64,000 nt of DNA from Rhodobacteraceae bacterium Araon29 (GTDB lineage: Bacteria > Pseudomonadota > Alphaproteobacteria > Rhodobacterales > Rhodobacteraceae): positions 496,001 through 560,000 of the forward strand of contig CP046865.1 of the NCBI GenBank assembly GCA_039640505.1, in the 5' to 3' direction. Positions 53,303-62,914 of this stretch are shown here, piece by piece. The notes below the pieces were generated by a model. It saw only the letters and a program-made list of their open reading frames with translations. It searched no databases and was not told where the DNA came from. Both the position numbers and the translations under genes were made by a program. The first letter of the stretch is position 1, and every line of letters begins with the position of its first letter.

Positions 53303-54358
53303 TTACACCTCAGCTACATGTTGTTCAAAAACCATCTGCGCCCGTTGCCAGACGCCTTGGTCTAGAGTGTCTAGATTGCGCAGCGTTGGCAAGAGCTGGG
53401 CCGCAAAATCTTCTGAGCTTTCGCGCGGCAAAAGCGAGGGTAGATTATCAATAGCCATGACATCAAGCACCGGATTATCTGCCACCCGAAGCGCGGGGGC
53501 CGCCCAATCGGTGGCCGTGGAATAGACCGGGATCGGGTTATAATCACTATCAGGATCACAGGCGATATCGCCAATCACCCGCAGGTTTCGCGGCATCCTT
53601 ACAGCTTCGGCGGGCACAAAAACCGGCGTACCCGGGCGCGCCAAAATGCAATTGAAAAACAGGTTGTGCTGCAAAATTTCGCCAAATGGCCCGCCAGAGG
53701 CGGTTTCCGCCATATCCCATTTGGTCACTTTAAGCCCCAGTTCGGCGCAAAGATCCGCCGCCCCGGTGCCCACCCGCCCCAAAGCGCCGATGACAATGGC
53801 GCTTGGCGATGGATTGGCGCAGCTGTTGAGCGCCGTTCCTAGATCGGCCAGAGCCGCCGCGCGGTCGCTATAGGCGCCGATTGGGCCGCACAGCGCGCCC
53901 TTTTGCTGGGCAATCCAGCAATGCATCGCCACCATAGCGCCAGCATAGCCAGCCCAATAGCCAAAGGCGGCCACCCGCCGGCCGGTGTCATCCACCAGAT
54001 ATTCGATATCATACAACGTGCCGCCGCCAGCTTTAAACCGGCGCAGCAAATGCGCACCGGAATGCTGGCCTTTGAAGGCATGGCCGAACATAATATGGCG
54101 ATGATGCAGGGGTGTGCCATCGTCAGATAATTCTTTAAGGCCAAAGATAATCGCATCGCGCGGCGCATTGGGCCAAGAATTGGTTTCTGCAATAGCGCAG
54201 CCCACTGCACGGTAGGCATCGGTTGAAATGGCACGGTTTGCGCTATCCTCGACCGTGAGCCGGTAGCCGGCATCCATTAGCTCTTTTGCGCCCTCGGGGG
54301 TGATGCCCACCCGATCCTCGTTTTCGCGTTGTTCCGCGCGTACCCAAAGATGTGTCAT
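53303..54358 (-). CDS. Saccharopine dehydrogenase-like protein (lysine-forming type)
   Basis: A 351-residue protein of the LYS1/alanine dehydrogenase fold. It has the start W-V-R-A-E-Q-R-E-N-E-D-R-V-G-I-T-P-E (substrate-binding Arg and Lys/Glu residues), the F-G-H-A-F-K-G-Q segment near residue 90 and the NAD loop I-G-A-L-G-R-V-G-T-G near 192. It interconverts saccharopine with lysine and 2-oxoglutarate. ATG 54358 has GAGGG upstream. It is the first gene of a two-gene unit with the glutamate-forming type. Confidence 0.88.
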   Translation of the reverse strand: MTHLWVRAEQRENEDRVGITPEGAKELMDAGYRLTVEDSANRAISTDAYRAVGCAIAETNSWPNAPRDAIIFGLKELSDDGTPLHHRHIMFGHAFKGQHSGAHLLRRFKAGGGTLYDIEYLVDDTGRRVAAFGYWAGYAGAMVAMHCWIAQQKGALCGPIGAYSDRAAALADLGTALNSCANPSPSAIVIGALGRVGTGAADLCAELGLKVTKWDMAETASGGPFGEILQHNLFFNCILARPGTPVFVPAEAVRMPRNLRVIGDIACDPDSDYNPIPVYSTATDWAAPALRVADNPVLDVMAIDNLPSLLPRESSEDFAAQLLPTLRNLDTLDQGVWQRAQMVFEQHVAEV

Positions 54359-54370
54359 AGGCCCTCGCTT

Positions 54371-55027
54371 TTAGATGTATGTTTTCGCATGTATGCGCTC
54401 TGGCAGATCAAGATGCGGTGTCGCGCAATATTGAGTAAGCGATGGCGCATTATAGATCAGCTCAAAGCTGTTCAGGCTGGTATGCGGCACGCTGAGGAAA
54501 AGCCTAAAGCAGTGATCTTCTTCGACTTTTAAAACGGTTGCTGCGACGGCGGCGATCACCCCGGCTGAGGATACCAAAAGGACTTTTTCTTGGCCTGCGA
54601 GAGCCTCAAGAACAACATCCAATATTCGATTTTGAAAATGCTCATATGTCTCGATAGGAGAGGAAATTTTACCGTCTTTCCAGAAGCTTAGGATGGTTTT
54701 TATTTGCTCGGCGAACTCGGCCTGTGATGTGGGATAATCAATATTGTGGCGGCGCTCAAGATCAGCGGCAAGCCCGAAATAATCCATCTCATTGAGCCGC
54801 GCATCCTGTTCGTGTGGCAAGCCAAATTGATTGATCCCTTGCGCCGTTTCAATCTGCCGTTTGAGGGTACCGGAATAGATTTTTTCAAATTTTGGCTCAA
54901 TTTGGCCAAAATACTCACCCAGCCATTTCGCCTGTTGATGACCTATTGGGCTGAGCTGGTCATAGCTGGCCTCATCGCGAGCCTCTGAATTGGCCTGACC
55001 ATGGCGCACAATCATCACATTGGACAT
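54371..55027 (-). CDS. Histidine phosphatase family protein
   Basis: A 218-residue member of the branch with the R-H-G-Q-A motif. The catalytic His follows M-I-V-R at the start, the second arginine is in the Y-S-G-T-L-K-R-Q segment, and the C-terminal acid/His region is in V-S-S-A-G-V. ATG 55027 has AGGATAGG upstream and gives M-S-N-V-M-I-V-R-H-G; the frame open to 55081 is not preferred. It may act on a sugar phosphate, nucleotide or phosphoprotein. It lies 12 bases from the saccharopine unit on the same strand and may share its transcript upstream. Confidence 0.86.
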   Translation of the reverse strand: MSNVMIVRHGQANSEARDEASYDQLSPIGHQQAKWLGEYFGQIEPKFEKIYSGTLKRQIETAQGINQFGLPHEQDARLNEMDYFGLAADLERRHNIDYPTSQAEFAEQIKTILSFWKDGKISSPIETYEHFQNRILDVVLEALAGQEKVLLVSSAGVIAAVAATVLKVEEDHCFRLFLSVPHTSLNSFELIYNAPSLTQYCATPHLDLPERIHAKTYI

Positions 55028-55299
55028 GTTTTTCCTATCCTGCAACCTGCCGGAATAATAACCGGGAGTTTCTTTGAGCATAAAAACGAGCCTAGGAAAA
55101 GCCTAGAGCGTGAGCGCGCGCCAAAAACCTTGGGTCAGGGCGATGGCCGTGCAGGGCTTTGCCGCTTTGTATGCAAATCGGGAAAAATGACGCCTATCGG
55201 AAACCGCAGTGGCGCAAAAAATAGGTACAATGTCGGGATTGGCAGGATGGGCCTATACGGTCTATGGTTATATCACCCGGTACAGTAAGGGTCGATTAG

Positions 55300-58083
55300 A
55301 TGACTGACACCATTCGTTTTACGCTCGATGGACAACAGGTCGAAGCCGAGCGCGGTATGACCATTTGGGAAATTTCCAATGGCCGCGGTTTGGTGATCCC
55401 GCATCTGTGCCATAAGCCTGCGCCCGGATACCGGCCCGATGGCAACTGCCGCGCCTGTATGGTCGAGATCGAAGGCGAGCGCACTTTGGCCGCATCCTGC
55501 ATTCGTGAACCGCAAGAGGGCATGGTGGTGAAAACTGATACTGCCCGCGCCGAAAATGCGCGTAAAATGGTGGTTGAAATGCTGCTGGCGGATCAGCCCG
55601 AGCGTGATGTGGCGCATGATAAATCCTCGCATCTGTGGGATATGGCCGAGTTGAACGGTATTAGCGAAAGCCGTATGCCGAAATTGGAAAAAGACCGCAT
55701 TCCGCTGCTGGATGACAGCCATGTGGCGATGAGTGTGAACTTGGATGCCTGTATTCAATGCGGGCTATGCGTGCGCGCCTGCCGCGAAGTGCAGGTCAAT
55801 GATGTGATCGGCATGTCGGGCCGCGGCCATGATGCCTATCCGACATTTGATTTTGCCGATCCCATGGGCGACAGCACTTGTGTGGCCTGCGGTGAATGTG
55901 TTCAGGCCTGCCCGACGGGTGCGCTGATGCCTGCGACCGTGGTGGATGATCAGCAGATCGGCGATAGCGGTGATTATGACCGCGAGGTTAAAAGCGTTTG
56001 CCCGTTCTGCGGCGTCGGCTGTCAGGTGTCGTTGAAGGTCAAGAATGATAAGGTCAAATTTGTCGAAGGCATCAACGGCCCCGCGAACGAAGGCCGGCTC
56101 TGTGTCAAAGGACGCTTTGGATTTGATTATATCCATCATGACCACCGTCTGACGAGACCTTTGATCCGCCGCGAAGATGCGCCCGCCAAGGGGCTTAATG
56201 TTGACCCGTCAAACTGGCAGGAATTTTTCCGCGAAGCCAGTTGGGATGAAGCGCTTGATTTTGCCGCCGATGGTTTAAGCGCTTTGCGCCGTGACAAAGG
56301 CGGCCCTTCTGTGGCCGGTTTTGGGAGCGCCAAATGTACCAATGAAGAAGCTTATCTATTCCAAAAGATGATCCGTCAGGGTTTTGGTCACAATAATGTC
56401 GATCACTGTACGCGGCTGTGCCATGCCTCGTCGGTGGCAGCGCTGATGGAAAATGTAGGCTCGGCGGCGGTGACCGCCACTTTTAACGAAATCGAAAATG
56501 CCGATGTCGCCATTGTCATCGGGGCCAATCCGGTTGAAAACCACCCGGTTGCTGCGACTTATTTCAAACAGTTCACCAAACGCGGTGGCAAATTGATTGT
56601 GATGGATCCGCGCGGACAAGCACTTAAGCGCTTTGCGTCACACATGCTTCAGTTCCGGCCCGGAGCCGATGTTTCGATGCTGAATGCGATCATGCATGTG
56701 ATTGTCGAAGAAAGGCTATATGACCAACAGTATATTGAAGCCTATACCGAAAACTGGGAGGCGGAAAAAACCCATCTAACAGATTTTGCGCCTGAGAAAA
56801 TGGCTGAGATCTGCGGTATTGAGGCCGATGTACTGCGCGATGTGGCGCGCACCTTTGCCGGTGCGCAGGCAGGCATGATTTTCTGGGGTATGGGCGTGTC
56901 CCAGCATATTCACGGCACGGATAATAGCCGCTGTCTGATTTCGCTGGCCCTGATGACCGGTCAGGTGGGACGGCCGGGCACTGGCTTGCATCCGCTGCGC
57001 GGGCAAAACAATGTTCAGGGCGCCTCGGATGCGGGGCTTATCCCGATGTTCCTACCCGATTATCAAACTGTCACCGATGACGGGGTGCGCAGCGCCTTTA
57101 CCAGCGTGTGGAATTCGGGTGACTTTTCATCGCAAAAGGGCCTGACCGTGACTGAAATAATGGATGCGGTTCATACTGGCGATATTCACGGCATGTATAT
57201 TTTGGGTGAAAACCCGGCGATGTCGGACCCCGATGTCGAGCACGCGCGTGATGCTTTGGCCAAATTAAGCCATCTGGTGGTGCAGGATATTTTCCTCACC
57301 GAAACGGCCAATTATGCCGATGTGATCCTGCCAGCCAGTGCCTTTGCGGAAAAATCCGGCACCGTGACCAATACCAACCGTCAGGTTCAGATGGGCCGGC
57401 CCGCAGTGCCGCCCCCCGGCGAAGCGCGCGAAGATTGGTGGATCGAGGTCGAACTGGCCAACCGGTTGGGGCTCAATTGGGACTATCAGAGCCCTGCGGA
57501 TGTGTTCGCTGAAATGAAGATTAACATGGCGTCCTTGGACAATATCACATGGGACCGGCTGTCGGCCGAAAACGCGGTGACCTATCCGTCGCTTTCCCCA
57601 GAGGACCCCGGTCAGGCCATTGTCTTTGGCGATGGATTTCCACGCACCGACGGGCGGGCAAAGTTCACACCGGCCAGTGTGATTGCGCCGGATGATGTGC
57701 CCGACGCCGAATATCCGATGATTTTAACCACCGGGCGGCAGCTTGAGCATTGGCATACGGGGTCTATGACCCGTCGCTCGAATGTTCTGGATGCGGTTGA
57801 GCCCGAGGCAAACTGCTCATTGCATCCCAAAACCCTGCGCCGGCTTGGAGTAGAACCCGGTGGCCATGTGCGGCTGACCACGAAACGCGGCAGTGTGGTG
57901 GTGATGGCGCGCGCTGACCGCTCTGTGGCTGAGGATATGGTGTTTTTGCCCTTTGCCTTTGTGGAAGCGGCGGCCAATATTCTAACCAACTCAGCCGTTG
58001 ATCCTTATGGGAAAATTCCCGAGTTCAAATTTAGCGCGGTCAAAGTTGAGAAAGCCAAAGTGGATCAAGTGGCGGCCGAGTAA
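55300..58083 (+). CDS. fdhF: Formate dehydrogenase subunit alpha (molybdopterin)
   Basis: The product has 927 residues. An N-terminal [2Fe-2S] ferredoxin domain (Cys37, 50, 53, 67) is followed by ferredoxin-type [4Fe-4S] clusters (C-I-Q-C-G-L-C, C-V-A-C-G-E-C), the [4Fe-4S] of the molybdenum domain (C-P-F-C-G-V-G-C), and the bis-MGD catalytic domain. The molybdenum ligand is Cys374 in C-T-R-L-C-H-A-S-S, so this is a Cys rather than selenocysteine enzyme. It oxidises formate to CO2, as NAD-linked FdsA/FdhF does. The usual FdsG, FdsB, FdsC and FdsD partners are not beside it. A 272-base gap precedes it and holds no gene I can see. Confidence 0.92.
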   Translation: MTDTIRFTLDGQQVEAERGMTIWEISNGRGLVIPHLCHKPAPGYRPDGNCRACMVEIEGERTLAASCIREPQEGMVVKTDTARAENARKMVVEMLLADQPERDVAHDKSSHLWDMAELNGISESRMPKLEKDRIPLLDDSHVAMSVNLDACIQCGLCVRACREVQVNDVIGMSGRGHDAYPTFDFADPMGDSTCVACGECVQACPTGALMPATVVDDQQIGDSGDYDREVKSVCPFCGVGCQVSLKVKNDKVKFVEGINGPANEGRLCVKGRFGFDYIHHDHRLTRPLIRREDAPAKGLNVDPSNWQEFFREASWDEALDFAADGLSALRRDKGGPSVAGFGSAKCTNEEAYLFQKMIRQGFGHNNVDHCTRLCHASSVAALMENVGSAAVTATFNEIENADVAIVIGANPVENHPVAATYFKQFTKRGGKLIVMDPRGQALKRFASHMLQFRPGADVSMLNAIMHVIVEERLYDQQYIEAYTENWEAEKTHLTDFAPEKMAEICGIEADVLRDVARTFAGAQAGMIFWGMGVSQHIHGTDNSRCLISLALMTGQVGRPGTGLHPLRGQNNVQGASDAGLIPMFLPDYQTVTDDGVRSAFTSVWNSGDFSSQKGLTVTEIMDAVHTGDIHGMYILGENPAMSDPDVEHARDALAKLSHLVVQDIFLTETANYADVILPASAFAEKSGTVTNTNRQVQMGRPAVPPPGEAREDWWIEVELANRLGLNWDYQSPADVFAEMKINMASLDNITWDRLSAENAVTYPSLSPEDPGQAIVFGDGFPRTDGRAKFTPASVIAPDDVPDAEYPMILTTGRQLEHWHTGSMTRRSNVLDAVEPEANCSLHPKTLRRLGVEPGGHVRLTTKRGSVVVMARADRSVAEDMVFLPFAFVEAAANILTNSAVDPYGKIPEFKFSAVKVEKAKVDQVAAE

Positions 58084-58094
58084 AAGCTGCGCAG

Positions 58095-60341
58095 CTATGA
58101 CGGGTTTGCTTGCCGCTCGACGGTGAATGAAAAATCCTTGGGATGATCAGCCCACACGATGTCATCTGGGATGCATTGCGGTCCGTTGAAAAACACGTTT
58201 GATCCGAAATACTTGTGCATCTTAGAGAGTTTTTCCATCCGAGGTGATGTTAGGGTTTCGTAAAATGCCATTTGTTCTTTGTTGTTTTTCAGCGCCGAGA
58301 TTTTGTCTTTATGGGCCGCCACACAGCGATAATGCTGCCGCGCAATGTCGGGGTCTGCCATCAGCACCTTTAGCTTTTCTTCCATCATTGGAATGCGCTT
58401 TTGGATTGACAGGTCTTCGATTGTATTGTTGTTCATTCGAAACCAATAGGCGAGCCCCTGATCCCTATCGACATGGTTCACCCGCCCGCGATCGCGTTTG
58501 ACTAAAAAGCTATCGGCGTTGCGCACCGCATAGTGATTGAGCGACACCAGATCATAGCCATAAGTGCTTTTTGTTGATCGCCACGCGTTGCGAAAGTCAG
58601 ATTTGGGCAGCGGTTTTCCCGATCCATTGACCCAGCGGATATGCTTTAAAAGCTGAGGCTGCAGACCCTTTGGGCGATGCACCCCCATTTTTTTGAAACT
58701 TCCGGTGTTGCGAAATAGGGTTTTAAACCCCCAAGCGTGGTGCGGTTTGGGTGAGAATTCTGGCGCACAGCGGGTATACATCTTGATCGTAGGGTCTTCG
58801 CTAAATCCGTGCATATCCGAATTGCCAAATAGACGCCACGTACACGATATCAAATTTGCATCGCCAACCGCCTTATAAAGATCTTTTAGCTGCCCGTCGC
58901 CGACTTTGATATTTATAAACTCATCTACATCCATGCAGATCAACCAATCCGCTTTTTGCACCAGTGGCTCGTTTTCAGCGTCGCGCAGCGCGGCATGCTG
59001 CGGTTTGAGGTTCATCTTTTTATAAGGGTTTTGCCGGTGCTGCAAAACGCCCTTGGCTTGCAGCAAATCAAACATATCGTCTGTGCCATCGCTGCAATCA
59101 TTGGTGTAGACCAAAAAATCTTGCACCCCAATAGCCTGATGATAGGCAATCCATTCAAGGATAAACGGGCCTTCATTTTTCATCGTTGTGACAATGGCAG
59201 TCCGGTTTCTGTCCGGCTTGGTTTGTTTTAAGTCGACCTTGGGGGAACGGACTGGTTTGTGCTCAAATATATTATCCGACATTGATAGCAGCGATGGGCT
59301 TTCAACCAAACTGGTTTTCGCCACCAACCTGCTAATGCGGTTCACCGGGTGGCGAACGGCCATATGGCGGTAAAAGCCGGCGGTGCTACACGCCTCTATT
59401 CCTGAGATGCGCAGCAGTCGAAGTAGGTTTTCCGGTGCCAAGCCTTGGGGGCTGACGCACCATCGGTTGCGAAACTTGGCTTTGTCAAATTGAATGCAAA
59501 TGTGATCGGCAAATGTTGCCGCCTTGCCGCCGCGAACCCGCCAGGGATAGCAATGCCGCCCGATCAATTTGACCGCAGTGCCAGGGCTGGTTGCAGCGAT
59601 ATCAAAGGGTGTTTTGGGTACGCGGGATTTGCGCCGGCCCGGGGCTTCCAGAACCGGATCATAGAGCAGATCGCAAATATCGATGTTCATGATTGCCCGT
59701 GCATTTTGCAAAAACCGCTGGCGGGCGATTTCATAAATCGACATTTCTGCCAGCGGGGATGTCCACGGATCAGCGGCGGGCACTTTCATACGGTCCCGTC
59801 CAGGCGCTTCGCCAACACAAAATGGATGCGCCTCGGGCGGTAAATCGGCGGCGCCCAAAGGATGACCGCTTTCTACCACCAGCACGTGCAACGGTTTTTC
59901 ACAGGCCTCGATTGCGGATTTTAGTTTTTTGATAAAGCCTTGGTCTTTTCCTTGGCGTGCACGGTTGAAAATCACCGCGCCATCCATGGCGAAAAAATCA
60001 TAGTGGTATTCCAGCCATTCAAACACGTTTTCAACGGGCTCTCCATTCCGTGTACTGATAGCAATGTTTTTACCCGCAAATATATCAAACTCAGGCTGCG
60101 CAGCAGTCAAATGTTGCGGTAGTGCATCGCACCGAAGTATCGGCGCGCCGTTTAACATGACCGCCGAGATAAGGCTTTCGCCCACCTGCGCCTTGGCCGC
60201 ATCAAGCGCGACCCCTTTGGCGAAGAACAGCGTGAAATGCGAGCCCTCATGGGCAGCTGGGCTTGCCACCACATCCAACAACTGCAAACCGCCAAGGGTT
60301 GCTGCGTTCAGCGCGCGAAGTGAAAATTGACCGCTGGCCAT
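58095..60341 (-). CDS. Glycosyltransferase, two GT-A-like modules
   Basis: About 748 residues from ATG 60341, which has AAGGGA at 9 bases; ATG 60362 lacks one. The C-terminal module (about 375-700) is a family 2/92-like glycosyltransferase: T-A-I-V-T-T-M-K-N-E-G-P-F-I-L-E-W, a Y-T-N-D-C-S-D-G-T-D-D segment, and the D-V-D-E-F metal motif (about 467). The N-terminal half has weak parallels (V-F-E-W-L-E-Y-H; I-M-N-I-D-I-C-D-L-L near 220), suggesting a degenerate second module. It probably works on surface glycans. It converges on fdhF. Confidence 0.82.
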   Translation of the reverse strand: MASGQFSLRALNAATLGGLQLLDVVASPAAHEGSHFTLFFAKGVALDAAKAQVGESLISAVMLNGAPILRCDALPQHLTAAQPEFDIFAGKNIAISTRNGEPVENVFEWLEYHYDFFAMDGAVIFNRARQGKDQGFIKKLKSAIEACEKPLHVLVVESGHPLGAADLPPEAHPFCVGEAPGRDRMKVPAADPWTSPLAEMSIYEIARQRFLQNARAIMNIDICDLLYDPVLEAPGRRKSRVPKTPFDIAATSPGTAVKLIGRHCYPWRVRGGKAATFADHICIQFDKAKFRNRWCVSPQGLAPENLLRLLRISGIEACSTAGFYRHMAVRHPVNRISRLVAKTSLVESPSLLSMSDNIFEHKPVRSPKVDLKQTKPDRNRTAIVTTMKNEGPFILEWIAYHQAIGVQDFLVYTNDCSDGTDDMFDLLQAKGVLQHRQNPYKKMNLKPQHAALRDAENEPLVQKADWLICMDVDEFINIKVGDGQLKDLYKAVGDANLISCTWRLFGNSDMHGFSEDPTIKMYTRCAPEFSPKPHHAWGFKTLFRNTGSFKKMGVHRPKGLQPQLLKHIRWVNGSGKPLPKSDFRNAWRSTKSTYGYDLVSLNHYAVRNADSFLVKRDRGRVNHVDRDQGLAYWFRMNNNTIEDLSIQKRIPMMEEKLKVLMADPDIARQHYRCVAAHKDKISALKNNKEQMAFYETLTSPRMEKLSKMHKYFGSNVFFNGPQCIPDDIVWADHPKDFSFTVERQANPS

Positions 60342-60396
60342 CAAACGCGATCCCTTAGGCATGGAAGGGTATTATTGCACATTTATAATTTTCAGT

Positions 60397-61998
60397 TCAA
60401 TTGCTTGGGCTTTTGTTTAGGCCCATTTGAGTTTTAAAGCGCACTCCAACACTTTCAGTTTGTTTTTCATTGGCAGCCAGAAATCGGTTTAATTTTTTTC
60501 CATCCTTGTCATTTCTACCAATACGCATCGGTCGTTTGGGGAAAGGAATAGTTGGATGAGCTGCCTGCATCAAGTCTTTATAAAGTGCACTTTTTATACG
60601 ACGTTCAGATGGATATCGCATCGTAAGGGAAATTAACTGGCGATCTGCAAATGGATTTACATACAGTCCTTTGGGCATAGACTGGAGTACAACTGAAAGG
60701 GCATTGCAATACAAGTTTTCAATGAAACATAAATCTTGTATCGCTTTGTCCTGTAAATTCGGAAGCCCATTGGCCCACTTCTTGTAGGATGACGACCACT
60801 CGCTGTTTTCAAAGTCAGAGATGGGATCCCTTCCACAAATTGATCGAATGCTCTCGGCCAGATCCGTTAAATCGACTTTGTGTAAACGCCCTCCAAGCAT
60901 TTCCATAACGTTTCCGCGCAACACGATATCTGTGTCCTTGATAAGTAGTGTTGAAAGCATGGTGGGACGTCTTTCCATGGGCACTGCAAAACCCGCCCGA
61001 ATCCAATTCCAAATTTGCGCTTGTTTGGCGGGTTCCACACAAAAATCACTTTGCTCGAAAAGCGATTTTGCATCGAGAAATTCATGATCAATACCCAGCT
61101 CGTCGCATAAACCGCGTGCAATGATCGCATCGTAACCTGAAATCCAGTTTGTTCGGTGCGTGAAAACCGAAGTAAATTTCAGGTTTCGGGATTGGGCCAG
61201 TAACAATAGAACACGTGAATCGTATCCTCCACTAATCGGAAGGCTTACCCGACCAAATTTTGAATAGCTTTCTAAGTTTCCCGCAAGTCGCTTGGAAATT
61301 TCCTGTACGACATCCAAACACTCTTCATCAGTCTCGCAAATTGGGTCCAGTTCAAACGGCCAAAAACGTGCGGTTTTATAGGTTTTTAGGTTTAGTTTGT
61401 GGTTGGGAGTAAGCCGCTTTACATCCCTATCGGGTGTTGCGCCAAAGCGAAAGACGGCCGTTCCGTTTTGCAAATCTTTTTCCGTGAAATTGTCGTAATG
61501 CGGTTTTAATTGACGCCGCAGGACAACGGGAATAGATGACCCTATAATGCCAGTTTTTGTATCAAATAAAATTCCCATATCCCCTACGGGATCCCCGTAC
61601 AGAAATTCAGAATTTCTGCTTTTCAACAAAACCACATATTTTCCGCGTATATTGGTTAAGGTTTGTTCGAAGGTTTCTATGAAATCTGGGCTTTTTGAGT
61701 CTATTGGCAAAGTGAGCTCGGATCGAATTAATTCATCAGAAGGCCCAATGGCTATTCCCCAAAGCAGCCCGAATGATGTGCCACTTTTGTCTTCGAGGGT
61801 TGCCACCGGTAAGGCTGCCGAATGCCAAAGCGCCCATCCCGCATAACGGTGGTGGTTCCACCCTAAATGGCTATAATCTTTATCTGATTTTTCTAAAAAA
61901 TATTGGCCATAGAACTCGTCATTGAATATGGTCCCATGCTTCGTGCAAATGGCCTCACCTAAAAGTTGGCCGGTTTGGGGTTGAAGCATCATTTCCAT
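60397..61998 (-). CDS. Asparagine-synthase-like protein
   Basis: A 533-residue protein with the PP-loop ATP pyrophosphatase motif S-G-G-Y-D-S-R (about 254-260) and downstream features of the asparagine synthetase C-terminal domain (P-F-A-D-R-Q-L-I near residue 440). The N-terminal region resembles the glutaminase half in length and beta content, but residue 2 is not Cys, so glutamine hydrolysis is unlikely. It may use another amine donor or act in glycan or capsule modification, given its neighbours. The gene is visibly AT-richer than the window's first half. It lies between two glycosyltransferase genes. Confidence 0.75.
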   Translation of the reverse strand: MEMMLQPQTGQLLGEAICTKHGTIFNDEFYGQYFLEKSDKDYSHLGWNHHRYAGWALWHSAALPVATLEDKSGTSFGLLWGIAIGPSDELIRSELTLPIDSKSPDFIETFEQTLTNIRGKYVVLLKSRNSEFLYGDPVGDMGILFDTKTGIIGSSIPVVLRRQLKPHYDNFTEKDLQNGTAVFRFGATPDRDVKRLTPNHKLNLKTYKTARFWPFELDPICETDEECLDVVQEISKRLAGNLESYSKFGRVSLPISGGYDSRVLLLLAQSRNLKFTSVFTHRTNWISGYDAIIARGLCDELGIDHEFLDAKSLFEQSDFCVEPAKQAQIWNWIRAGFAVPMERRPTMLSTLLIKDTDIVLRGNVMEMLGGRLHKVDLTDLAESIRSICGRDPISDFENSEWSSSYKKWANGLPNLQDKAIQDLCFIENLYCNALSVVLQSMPKGLYVNPFADRQLISLTMRYPSERRIKSALYKDLMQAAHPTIPFPKRPMRIGRNDKDGKKLNRFLAANEKQTESVGVRFKTQMGLNKSPSN

Positions 61999-62080
61999 AT
62001 TAAATTTCCGTCTCAGTAATTTCGCATAGTGTTAAAATTGGATCGGACTCTATTGTTTAAATCTCAATGGAAATTGGACC

Positions 62081-62905
62081 TTAGCCCATTAAGGGAGCTG
62101 ACTTAGCGTCAATTCCATGCTTTTGAAGCAACTTTCCGATGAAACTGTCATTCGGAGGTGCTCCGTCATACTTAGTAATAAAAAACCTACGCATACGTCG
62201 CCCCCAAAAGTGGATAGAGTATGTGTCTTCTTCAAGTAATTCTTCGACCGGCCTGTTTGGACGTCCCATCATACGCCGGTCCTTAAATGGAACGGGATAC
62301 AGAGTAGGCTGAGGCAGTGCATATTTCACCTGATTGTGATGTTTTAAAGCCCAGGTAAGTGCACGCGGTCCCCAAATGCCCCATTCCATTTCACCTGCGT
62401 GCCTAGGGTTGCCCGCATCTTTCGCAGCCTGAAGTTCTTTTCTTTGCCATTTCGGAAGCCACGGGGGAATACCATAAGGATCACTCGTAAGCTTGATCAA
62501 ATCTGCTAGCACTTTGCCCCTCGCTGGCAATCGTAAAACGCCATTGTTTATTTCATGAGGGGCTGTCCATCCGTGGAAATGACCATTATCTGTTGTAAAC
62601 GGGCGCACACAATAGGCATCCGTGTCTGCCCAAATAATATCTGAGTGTTTTGCAAGCATAAGATATCTAAATTTGTCGGCATGGGGTGCGACACTGCCCG
62701 TTCTAGTGTGAGTAATAAATTCTTCTGTCGAAAGGATGTCCCGCGCATCACAGACTTCAACGCCTTTTGGGACATTGGGAACGTCGTTATAAACATATAA
62801 ACGCACGTTTTGTCCGGCATCTAGGAATGAAACAATGCAAAGTTGCTCTAAAAAACTCAGAGGGCCTTCAACCCATAGCATTCCAATTTTAAACTCTTTA
62901 GACAC
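62081..62905 (-). CDS. Glycosyltransferase with DXD motif
   Basis: A 274-residue protein with a W-A-D-T-D-A-Y motif (about residue 92) where D-T-D is the metal/nucleotide-sugar DXD, preceded by A-D-K-F-R-Y-L-M-L as in family 32-type and capsular polysaccharide glycosyltransferases. The C-terminal H-F-W-G-R-R-M segment is seen in similar enzymes. It is cytoplasmic with no membrane helix. It probably transfers a sugar to a surface glycan or a lipid. It is followed by the methyltransferase gene, 9 bases upstream on the same strand. Confidence 0.82.
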   Translation of the reverse strand: MSKEFKIGMLWVEGPLSFLEQLCIVSFLDAGQNVRLYVYNDVPNVPKGVEVCDARDILSTEEFITHTRTGSVAPHADKFRYLMLAKHSDIIWADTDAYCVRPFTTDNGHFHGWTAPHEINNGVLRLPARGKVLADLIKLTSDPYGIPPWLPKWQRKELQAAKDAGNPRHAGEMEWGIWGPRALTWALKHHNQVKYALPQPTLYPVPFKDRRMMGRPNRPVEELLEEDTYSIHFWGRRMRRFFITKYDGAPPNDSFIGKLLQKHGIDAKSAPLMG

Positions 62906-62914
62906 GTTAAACTC

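Noticed and set aside
56407-56421. Possible selenocysteine at the formate dehydrogenase active site
   Set aside because: The codon at the molybdenum ligand position is TGC (Cys374), with no in-frame TGA, so no recoding is needed.
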